This document shows positions 35,331-44,543 of a stretch of DNA of 64,000 nucleotides, one piece after another. Position numbers and translations under genes: made by a program. The notes beneath the pieces were generated by a model. The model saw only the letters and a program-made list of their open reading frames with translations. It had not been told where the DNA came from and searched no databases. The DNA comes from Anastatus disparis (taxonomy: Eukaryota > Arthropoda > Insecta > Hymenoptera > Eupelmidae): NCBI GenBank assembly GCA_017163975.1, contig JAFFSR010000301.1, positions 2,647,001 to 2,711,000 on the forward strand, written 5' to 3'. How positions within the stretch are numbered: the stretch's first letter is position 1; each line of letters starts with the position of its first letter.

Positions 35331-35867
35331 AAAGAAAGAAAGAAATAGAAAGAAGTAGAAAGTGAGAAAGAAATAAAGAAAGAAAGGAAGAAATAAAGAA
35401 ATAAAGAAAGTAAGAAAAGAGATAAGCTGAGTCACGTAATTGCGCGTTAGTTTTTCAAGCCTTAAGAAATTGCGTTTCGGAAATAATTCATCTTAGATCA
35501 GGTTACATCTTAGGTATGAACGAATGAATAATTAAATCATAAGAGATGTTGGCTAAAATAATAACTACTATGCAACAATATAATTATAAAAGAATGTTTA
35601 ACGCGTTTTTATGTTTTTTGCGTTTTACGTTTTTATGTTTTTTATGTTCGACGCGTGAAATTGCGCGTTGGAAATTCTTAATTTTGAAAGGAAATATTAG
35701 GTTACATCTTTACTGTAAACATCTTCAAATATACCGAAATTTCTTTTCGGTGTATTCAATTGTCATATATTTAAGAATGTTTCTTGAATCAAAGTTCGAG
35801 ATAAAATATTATTTATATTGTTTGTATAAACATCAAAATACATATGAACATATGTATTTAGGGCACC

Positions 35868-36287
35868 TATATAAGCTCACTAAAACTATAAGAGACATCA
35901 GTTGTAATTAGTTCATATCACCATAAGGATTAAAAGTCAAGATAAATCATCCACAAGGTAAGGAATTATTTTTAAAATTATTGTTTTTTAAAATTTTGAA
36001 TTTTCGAAAATTTTGTAAAAAATTATCATACTTTATAATAAAATTTACTAGAAATATTATAAAAATTGATATATATATGCGCGCATATGAGTACGTAGTT
36101 TATGCGAAAGAGAAAGACATACTCAAAAAGTAAGCAAGACCAATGTAAAAAAAGTTAAATATTTTAATGACAATAACTCGTGATCGTCGATGTAGAGTCT
36201 TTCTCTTCCGCATAAACTACTTACTCATATATATATATATCTACGTATGTTATATCTTCTATAAAATTCTTTTATTTTATATTTGTG

Positions 36288-36329
<42 letters not shown>

Positions 36330-36527
36330 TATATATATATTTATATATATATAAATTTAAAGTTATAAATTTTAAAATAATTTAGAGTATTTATTACAGT
36401 TTTAAATTTTAAAAAAAATTTAAAGTTATAAATTTTTAAAAATTTAAAGTATTTATTGCAAATAAATTAATATTAACTATTTTAATATTTTTTCTGTTTT
36501 ACAGATGAATAATAATAATGAATATGT

Positions 36528-36540
<13 letters not shown>
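35868..36540 (+). promoter_or_regulatory. Core promoter, leader exon and intron of a lost left-end gene
   Basis: TATATAAG at 35868-35875 is followed 30 bp later by the initiator TCAGT (35898-35902). A leader continues to CCACAAG (35957), then GTAAGG (donor at 35958). A pyrimidine-rich acceptor, TTTTCTGTTTTACAG, ends at 36504 and is followed at once by ATG (36505). The new frame gives MNNNNEYVD and then runs into a (TA)n tract at about 36525-36612. The architecture equals that of the gene at 43028-43321, so a real gene start survives here while its body is gone. By position this could have been the integrase or another early gene, but I cannot show it. Confidence 0.6.
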
Positions 36541-36615
<75 letters not shown>

Positions 36616-36875
36616 TTGTTAAATTAATTTTTATTACTTAATAAAATTATATGGCTATGCGCGCATATGAGGTCGTAGTTTATGCGAAAGAGAAAGACAG
36701 ACTCAAAAAGTAAGCAAGACCCATGTAAGAAAAGTTAAATATTTTAGTGACAATAACTCGTGATCGTCGATGTAGAGTCTTTCTCTTTCGCATAAACTAC
36801 TTACTCATATACGCATATATATATATATCTACGTATGTTATATCTTCTATAAAATTCTTTTATTTTATATTTGTG

Positions 36876-36925
<50 letters not shown>

Positions 36926-36945
36926 CATATATATCTTATATATAC
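36065..36945. repeat. Duplicated hairpin unit and (TA)n tracts
   Basis: A ~240-bp unit occurs at about 36075-36330 and 36655-36918. Each copy begins GCGCGCATATGAG, contains the hairpin TAGTTTATGCGAAAGAGAAA with its complement, and ends in a (TA)n run. A longer (TA)n run lies between (36525-36612). The open frames here are translations of these repeats. Confidence 0.7.
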
Positions 36946-38097
36946 AGTACCGCTCAAAAGTTCGTAAAAATTTTTTTTTTTTTTAACTCAACTTCAAACT
37001 GCAATATTTCGGAAACGGCTCAATGAATTTGAAAAATCCGGACGGCGTTTGAAAGATCAGACAAAATACTATCTTTTTGTGTCCTGCCAAATATTTTTAT
37101 CTCTTTTTTTAACTCTATTTCTAATGATAGAAAAATTTTTTATTCTTACGAATTTTTAAATTTCAATCAATCAAATGTAACTTTTTAAGAAATTGATAAA
37201 ATTAAAAAATTCGAATGCGACTGAAAAGTAGAGTGAATTTCCTAAATCTTTGTGTTTCGTGATTTTTTTGTATCAATTTCCTGCGTGTAGCTAAAAATGC
37301 GCAAAAATGGAAAGTACAAGAAAATCAGTTTTAGATATGATAATATTTTCCAATATCGCGGGTCTATTTTTGTTTACATTTCAGCATGTGTTCAAATCTG
37401 TAGTTCGTATATACATACGAAGAATCAAATTTGTAAATAACTTTAATTTATTCAAAAAAAGGACACTATCATTTATAATAATAGTGATAAAATTTGTGAT
37501 AATTTTGTTAAAAGTATACAATACCGTTCATTAGTTCGTAAAAAAATTTTTTTTTAGAAACTCAACTTGAAACTGCGATATTTCGGAAATAACTCGATAA
37601 ATTTGAAAAATCTGGATGGCGTTTAAAAGATTAGACAAAATACTATCTTTTTGTATCTTGCTAATGTAAACCAAAATTGACTCGCGACATTGGAAAATAT
37701 TATCATATCTAAAACTGATTTTCTTGTACTTTCCATTTTTGCGCATTTTTAGCTACACGCAGGAAATAGATACAAAAAATCACGAAACATAAAGATTTAG
37801 GAAATTCACTCTACTTTTCAGTCGCATTCGAATTTTTTAATTTTATCAATTTCTTAAAAAGTTACATTTGATTGATTGAAATTTAAAAATTCGTAAAAAT
37901 AAAAATTTTTTCTATCATTAGAAATAGAGTTAAAAAAAGAGATAAAAATATTTGGCAGGACATAAAAAGATAGTATTTTGTCTGATCTTTCAAACGCCGT
38001 CCGGATTTTTCAAATTCATTGAGCCGTTTCCGAAATATTGCAGTTTGAAGTTGAGTTAAAAAAAAAAAAAATTTTTACGAACTTTTGAGCGGTACTG
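36945..38097. mobile_element. Tc1-type fold-back element
   Basis: The ends read CAGTACCGCTCAAAAGTTCG and its complement, flanked by TA (36943-36944 and 38098-38099). Arms of about 420 bp (36945 to about 37375, and about 37680-38097) are nearly identical. Inside, at about 37518, lies a third, diverged terminus (CAATACCGTTCATTAGTTCG) in plus orientation, so the element holds a piece of a related copy. There is no transposase. The mirrored open frames are by-products. Confidence 0.8.
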
Positions 38098-38167
38098 TAC
38101 ATATATATCTTATATATACATGTATATCTTATATATATATATCTCCCTATATTATATAGTTATATGA

Positions 38168-38390
38168 ACCAAAATTCAGTCGGTGCCCCCCCCCACATCC
38201 CCCCACGCCCCCCCACAGCCGCCCACATGATTTTTATTAATTAAATAACGTAAATTTACGTTATTTTATGTTATTGATCATTACCCCCCCCACGTCCCCC
38301 CACATCCCCCATAGACCCCCACTAACCCCCTCTTGCCCCCCACAATCCCCCCACAACCCCCCCACAATCCTCCCAACAACCTTTTAGAAC
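38168..38390. repeat. Strand-biased C-rich tract
   Basis: Runs of 4-9 C separated by A, CA or TG fill this stretch (CCCCCCCCCACATCCCCCCA and similar), interrupted by a 60-bp AT-rich palindrome (ACGTAAATTTACGT). The minus strand is correspondingly rich in G runs able to form quadruplexes. It is compositionally unlike anything else in the window. Confidence 0.75.
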
Positions 38391-38865
38391 CATCAAATAT
38401 TGCATAATATAGTTTTATATTTTTTTATTATATTTTAAGTATAATATTACATAAAAATATAAAAATTTTAATTTTTCTTTGTTGAAAACTCGAAAGTAGT
38501 TGCATAAAATTACAATTTATTATATTTAAAATGAAAAACATGTGCCTCATCAGATATCTTATTACCATTTTTTACATAGTTTATCTGAAATTAATAAATA
38601 TAAATTTAAATTAATTCTATTACAATTCCTCAACACTATAATTAATTCATTTGTTGAAAATATAATGATTTTTAATAATTTGTTCATATTATAAATATTT
38701 TATTGTATTAAAATAAAAATAAGCATGTAGTGTTGAGGATTCAGATTTCCACACCACCTTACATTATAAACCTTTAATAGTATTGATTTATACAACTTTT
38801 AAAATTAATTGATATTAATATTTATGTTTAAATTTATATAACTTTCAAGATTAATAACTATTTAT
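38391..38865. other. AT-rich non-coding interval
   Basis: Nothing is recognisable here. Confidence 0.5.
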
Positions 38866-39173
38866 ATTTGTTTTACAAAGGTGTAGATCAAACGGATGAT
38901 AATATTCATTTGAATTATTCAATAGAAATGTTAAATAACATAAGAGAAGGATTACCTCCACACGAACTGAAATTAAAAGTAAATACCATAATTATGTTAA
39001 TTCGAAATTTAAGTATAAAAAATGGATTATGTAATGAAACGCGATTAAAAATAACTAAATTATTCAAATATAACATAGAAGCACAAATAACTCTTTCACG
39101 TTGTAAAAATGTAAATAAAATATATATTCAAAATGAATCGAAAAACAGAGATATTGTACCTAACATAGTTTAG
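38866..39173 (+). pseudogene. Pif1-like helicase C-terminal fragment
   Basis: Pif1-family helicases unwind DNA; they occur as free-standing proteins and in Helitrons. The frame contains YKGVDQTDDN, then LPPHELKLKVNTIIMLIRNL and NGLCNETRLKITKLFKYNIE, which is the conserved block upstream of helicase motif V/VI. The Walker motifs and the rest of the protein are absent, and the frame ends after VPNIV. It may be a Helitron scrap inserted in the Polinton or a relic of a helicase once carried by it; no Helitron terminus is visible. It is too short to function. Confidence 0.7.
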
Positions 39174-39850
39174 AAAGAAATATTAAAAAAATAATACGCG
39201 AACCAATAGCAGAATATTACTTTAATCAAAGTCATGAAATTTATTCTAAATATTTATTAAGATTAGCTAACATTATTAATAAAATATGAAAAATTAAAAT
39301 AAATCATAAATATTTCAATATATAATAATAAATTTAAAAAAATTTTTAAACATTATCAATATTATTAAAATTAAAAAAAAATAAAATATTTAAAAATTAA
39401 CTAAAATATTTAAAAGTTATGATTATTTAAAATTTATAAATCGAAATTTTAATAAATAAATAATTTAACTATTAACAACAATAAATAAAAAAAACATATT
39501 CATAACTTTTATACAGGTAAATGTAATATAAGTAAGTATAAAATAATTCAAAATTATTTTATTTATTTATTTGTTATATAAATAACTAAATTTTAAATAA
39601 AATATGATATAATGATCATGTAATAATTTCATTTACAATATCATAATAAATTTATAAATTTTAGTATGAATTTTTGATATATCTCATAAAATGTTTAAAA
39701 TGAGAAAAAAGATATAAAAAAGGAATTATAACAAAATAATCCTATAAATCTTATAAAACTCAAAATCATTACGGTATATCAAATAATATACTAAATTATC
39801 AACGAAACTAAAAAAAAAATGATTTAAAAATTTAAAAATGATTTAAATGT
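39174..39850. other. AT-rich non-coding interval
   Basis: It is extremely AT-rich and no feature is supported. Confidence 0.5.
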
Positions 39851-39920
39851 TTAATATATAATTATATTTATAGCACAACTGGGGTTATGAGTTAGTAGTG
39901 CGAGCAGGGGGTACCCCCTA

Positions 39921-39972
<52 letters not shown>

Positions 39973-40168
39973 GTGTATATAGGTGCATATACACTTGCCG
40001 AGTTGACCGGCCTACGGTGCATACACGCTCAAGAGCTTCGGCTCCTAAGTCTTTTATTGCCGTTTGCTTTCCTTTTGGGATTTTCCCTTGTATTAATATT
40101 AATAAAAATTTTTTTAATTGTAAAAATAATTTTTCAAAAATTTCCTCATTAGATGTATTTGACATCAC
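39851..40168 (-). CDS. Unrecognised short open frame ending in a (TA)n run
   Basis: The first 60 codons on the minus strand have balanced composition (MMSNTSNEEIFEKL, then KGKQTAIKDLGAEALERV), unlike random AT-rich DNA. After that the frame reads (TA)n (39919-39968) as a Tyr-Ile repeat. It could be the first exon of a lost Polinton or retroelement gene. I do not recognise it and am not sure it is real. Confidence 0.25.
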
Positions 40169-40217
40169 AATATAATTCTATTATACATAAGATCCTTTAT
40201 ATATAATTTATATATTA

Positions 40218-42262
40218 GTCTAGGCGCCCAGAGGGTTTTGTATGAAGTTAGAGGTCCCACCAAGCAAGTCGGTGATTTATATGTATTTTGAGCCGCTGAA
40301 TCCGAATTCGCAACTTGCTTTTCGCGCAAGTGGTCGAGTAATTTGTTATAAACAAATTAATTGTTTAAATCGCTATAGTTTATGAACTACAATAGATGCA
40401 GTAATTTTCTCTGCAAAAACTTGTTCTTTAATAAAAAAACAAAAAAAAAATCGTTTTTGTTGCATGTCGATTCGATAGTGAGAACCAGAGATATGGCAAA
40501 TATATTGCTAAAAAACATAAAGACGTAGCGCAAGCGTGGAACGCCCTGGTAAAAAACCTTATAACTCGACAACTAATTAATATTTTTTGAAGTTTAACAT
40601 GTATTTGAAAAATTTCAGAGTCTCAGCTTTAATGATAAATTGTTATATATTACTTTTAAATGTTGATAAATAAGCTAGAATGATTTGAAGCAGAAAATAT
40701 TTTCAATTTTTCAGAATTTCGTTTGCTTATAACGAAATAATATAGGTTAGCGAACAAAATATTTCTATATTTTTATATAGAATGATAGGAAATTTCATCT
40801 AGTTTAAGAATCTGTCTGGTTTTTCAAATTTAAGTAAGTAGAACCTGACATATCGCAAATTTAAGCTGTAGTGCCAACTCCTTGCAATACGACATATGTG
40901 TGCAATATGGCGATCGCTTTTCTTATAAAAAATTCTTTTATTATAAGGTAAGTAATTTCATTCTTTTGTAACAAAATTAATTTTAACTTTGTATTAGGAA
41001 ATTAAATAAAAATTTAACAAAAAAGGATTCAGCTAAAAATAGATGACTCTAATAAATCGGAAAGTTGAACAAATTTTTTGAATAGAATAGATTGTTGTTC
41101 TTTTTGCAATTGCAAAAAAAATAAATGTAAAAATACTCCATAAGTTGAGTAAATTGTTTACTATTGTAGTAAAAAAATCAATGATTATTTAAAACCCTAA
41201 ATCTACTTCACCTCCATGTATTATACATCATTAATATTATGACAAAGTATATAAAATCGAGTCAAAAGTAATTTTATTAGAAAAGAATGAAATTACTTAC
41301 CTTATAATGAAAGAATTTTTAATAAGGAAAGCGATCGCTATATTGCACACATATGTCGTATTGCAAGGAGTTGGCGCTACAGCTTGACCTTTGCAGTCAC
41401 GAATTATTTTCGCAAAAACACGTATTTTCTAACATAAATTAATTTTTTAGATTTATTTACAATCATATATTCAAAATATATCATATGATACTTATAAAAT
41501 AAACACTCATTTATATGAAAATGCAAAAAGAATAAAGATTAAAGTTCGAATTAAACAATAAAAAAAAGAAAATGAGAAAGGGTGCCACTATAGTGGCTCC
41601 TGTGACTGAAAGGGTTAAATTTGCGATATCTCAGGTTCTACTTACTTAAATATAAAAAAACCGGACAGATTCTTAAACTAGATGAAATTTCCTATCATTC
41701 TATATAAAAAATATAGAAATGTTTCGTTCGCTAACCTATATTATTTCGTTATAAAAATACAAAATTCTGAAAAATTGAAAATTTTTTCTGCTTCAAATCA
41801 TTCTAGCTTATTTATCAACATTTTAAAGTAATATATAACAATTTATCATTAAAGCTGAGACTCTGAAATTTTTCAAACACATGTTAAACTTCAAAAAATA
41901 TTAATTAGTTGTCGAGTTATAAGGTTTTTTACCAGGGCGTTCCGCGCTTGCGCTACGTCTTTATGTTTTTTAGCAATATATTTGCCATATCTCTGGTTTT
42001 CATTATCGAATCAACATGCAACAAAAACGATTTTTTTTTGTTTTTTTATTAAAGAACAAGTTTTTGCAGAGAAAATTACTGCATCTATTGTAGTTCATAA
42101 ACTATAGCCATTTAAACAATTAATTTGTTTATAACAAATTACTCGACCACTTGCGCGAAAAGCAAGTTGCAGATTCGGATTCAACGGCTCAAAATACATA
42201 TAAATCACCGACTTGCTTGGTGGGACCTCTGACTTCATACGAAACCCTCTGGGCGCCTAGAC
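40218..42262. mobile_element. TA-flanked fold-back element with GTCTAGGCGCCC ends
   Basis: The ends GTCTAGGCGCCCAGAGGGTT and complement are flanked by TA (40216-40217 and 42263-42264). The arms extend to about 40965 and from about 41281, including matched segments such as GCAAGTGGTCGAGTAATTTG and CACATATGTCGTATTGCAAG. The centre (about 315 bp) has no gene. It is 2,045 bp and non-autonomous. Confidence 0.8.
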
Positions 42263-42274
42263 TATATAAAATCC

Positions 42275-42327
<53 letters not shown>

Positions 42328-42577
42328 CTAATTCTTTAATATATAAGATCTTAATATTTTGAAAACTATTGATCCTAAAAATTTTTAATTTTCACGTTTA
42401 CATATTTTATCATTCCCTTCTATTTATTAATAGAGTAAAAGTATAATTTTGAACAAGAAAATTTTTTCAAAATCGTTGAAATTTAATTTTATTGCATATA
42501 TGGATAGATCTACACGTGTATTTATATTAATAACTTAATGGTATAAAGGTATTGAAATAAAATAAAATATACATTAA

Positions 42578-42956
42578 GAGGAGGCCGTATAGCTCTGTCC
42601 TTGTCTAATCTAAATTTTCGTTATTATTAATAAATTAGATATTTTTATACTAAAGTAAGGGCATAGCCCAATAGATTTAAGGACGAGCAAACGATCCTAT
42701 TCTATGAAAAAATATAAAATTTTCATTATTTTTTGAGTGAGGTCTGAAACGGAAAAACAGTTATCAAATTCAATTATTTTTCCGTTTCAGACCTTACTCG
42801 AAAAATAATGAAAATTTTATATTTTTTCATAGAATAGGATCGTTTGCTCGTCCTTAAATCTATTGGGCTATGCCCTTACTTTAGTATAAAAATATCTAAT
42901 TTATTAATAATAACGAAAATTTAAATTAGACAAGGAGAGAGCTATACGGCCGCCTC
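42578..42956. mobile_element. TTAA MITE, subfamily B, inside the Polinton
   Basis: The left TTAA is at 42574-42577; the right flank has decayed to AATT. Inverted ends GAGGAGGCCGTATAGCTCTG and long arms match 24331-24709. Confidence 0.85.
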
Positions 42957-43027
42957 AATTTTTTCATTTATTTGCATTTTTTTTCAACAATAAATACAAT
43001 GTATACTTAATATGTAATAGAAAAATA

Positions 43028-43321
43028 TTATTGTATGAATTCAATATTTTGATTTTTGATTAATAACAATAATATTCGTTTATTCACTTTATCCATAACA
43101 TCATTTAAAAAATCTTTATTTTCAAGTATTGCCCTTGATACTCGATTGGGCATGAAGATTTGGAAATCATCTTCTAGAACAGCAACCATTTTTTCACCAT
43201 ATCTCGTGTTAACTTTTTTTAACTGAGTGATCAGATAAGTGGTATTATCTTCTATGTCAGATATTTTTTTTGTTGGTAAGAATTCATTTTGTGAAATTTT
43301 ATTTAACTTTGCAAAATCCAT
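43028..43321 (-). CDS. Small Polinton protein, OB-fold-like (candidate ssDNA-binding)
   Basis: This 97-residue protein begins MDFAKLNKISQNEF and has alternating hydrophobic strands: NTTYLITQLKKVNTRYGEKM, AVLEDDFQIFMPNRV, then a helical C-terminus. The TRYG-EK-x-V pattern suggests a small beta-barrel such as an OB fold, which would fit a single-stranded DNA-binding role beside polymerase B. That is inference from pattern. The frame is intact. Upstream on the minus strand is an 80-bp GT-AG intron (43401-43322, donor GTATGT, acceptor TTCCAG directly before ATG) and a TATA/TCAGT promoter at 43535-43501. It is divergent from the polymerase gene across a repeat-filled 1-kb spacer. Confidence 0.6.
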   Translation of the reverse strand: MDFAKLNKISQNEFLPTKKISDIEDNTTYLITQLKKVNTRYGEKMVAVLEDDFQIFMPNRVSRAILENKDFLNDVMDKVNKRILLLLIKNQNIEFIQ

Positions 43322-43500
43322 CTGGAACGTAATAATAAAAAGTTATTCTAAATTCATATTTATTTTTTAATCATAAAAATAAATTATTTCTTAATACATA
43401 CCTTTACTTCTACAATATATTATTATAATAATTTATTTATGAATTCACTGTGAGTGACTCTTATAATAAGAGATCTTTCTTCTAAGATTTCTTTTAATAG

Positions 43501-43535
43501 ACTGATTTCAATCAATCAAATCTCTTGCTTTTATA
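43501..43535 (-). promoter_or_regulatory. TATA + TCAGT core promoter for the 43028 gene
   Basis: On the minus strand TATAAAAG starts at 43535 and the initiator TCAGT at 43505, 30 bp downstream. The leader then runs to the donor at 43401. Confidence 0.75.
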
Positions 43536-43559
43536 GTGAAAGTAATACGTTGACAAACG

Positions 43560-44400
43560 TATTGAAAGTTCAAAAGATATATTGCTAATATGTTCTAGAA
43601 TAATCATACGGTTCTTGAATCATGAGATCTTTCTAGAAATTTCATTGAAAAACCTTGTGTAAAATCATGGCGTGATTTATTATTCATGTACATGTCGGCT
43701 TAAACAAAAGCATAATATCAGGTTACATTCATAGATTTCTACTTCTAAAAAATATGCAGCGATTCATGAGACTATTCTTTTATTTGGAATGTAAACAACT
43801 TATGGTGGAGGTATCAGGTTACATTCAGCGTAAAAGATATGAAGCTAATACATTCTAGAATAATCATACGATTCTTGAATTTTGAGATCTTTTCAGAAAT
43901 TCTATTTAAAAAACCCTGTGTAAAATAATTGTATATATATTATTCATATACATTTCGGCTTTAACAAAAGCATATCAGGTTACATTCTTCGATTTATTAT
44001 TCATATACATGTCGGTTTAAACAAAAAGCATATCAGATTACATTCATAAATTTAATATTCCAAGAAAAATATATAGCGATTTATGAGACTATTCTTTTAT
44101 TTGGAATGTAAACAACTTATGGTGGAGGTATCAGGTTACATTCAGTATAAAGGATATGAAGCTAATACTTTCTAGAATAATCATACGAATCTTGATTCAT
44201 AAGACTTTTCTAGAAATTCTATTTAAAAACTCTGTGTAAAATAATTGCGTGATTTATTATTCAAATACATGTCGGTTTAAACAAAAGCATATCAAGTTAC
44301 ATTCGTTGATTTATAATTTCAAAAATACGAAGCGATTCGTGAGACCTTTCTTTTATTTGAAATGTAAACAGTTACATCCGTTGATTTATACTTCCCAGAA
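43560..44400. repeat. Divergent-promoter spacer: three ~290-bp units with iteron-like motifs
   Basis: Three imperfect units start near 43571, 43849 and 44153. Shared landmarks are TTCTAGAATAATCATACG, TTTCTAGAAAT, ACATGTCGG(T/C)TTAAACAAA and ATCAGGTTACATTC. The last motif occurs six times (43717, 43813, 43974, 44032, 44130, 44291), with one-base variants at 44032 and 44291. TTCTAGAA palindromes occur about five times. This spacer lies between the minus-strand 43028 gene and polymerase B, so it is a candidate regulatory region or replication origin. Confidence 0.75.
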
Positions 44401-44459
44401 AATTGCGTGTACTGATTCATGATAGATCTTTCTAAATTTTTTAGCACGCAATTTGTCAC

Positions 44460-44494
44460 TATAAAAGGAAGAAATGATAGCTGCATTGATCAGT
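44460..44494 (+). promoter_or_regulatory. TATA + TCAGT core promoter for polymerase B
   Basis: TATAAAAG at 44460-44467 and TCAGT at 44490-44494 are 30 bp apart. The leader to the ATG at 44544 is about 54 bp. Confidence 0.8.
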
Positions 44495-44543
44495 ACTCAT
44501 TCAGACTTGAAACAGTGATATTAGAGAAACATAAATTATTATC

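Noticed and set aside
35546..35911. 121-codon open frame near the Polinton left end
   Set aside because: The residues are dominated by Phe/Tyr/Leu from AT-rich DNA, and the frame overlaps the TATA/TCAGT promoter at 35868-35902.
36167..36986. Tyr/Ile-repeat open frames
   Set aside because: They are translations of (TA)n microsatellites.
43560..44400. CRISPR-like array
   Set aside because: The repeats are long, imperfect and without unique spacers of constant length; the context is eukaryotic.
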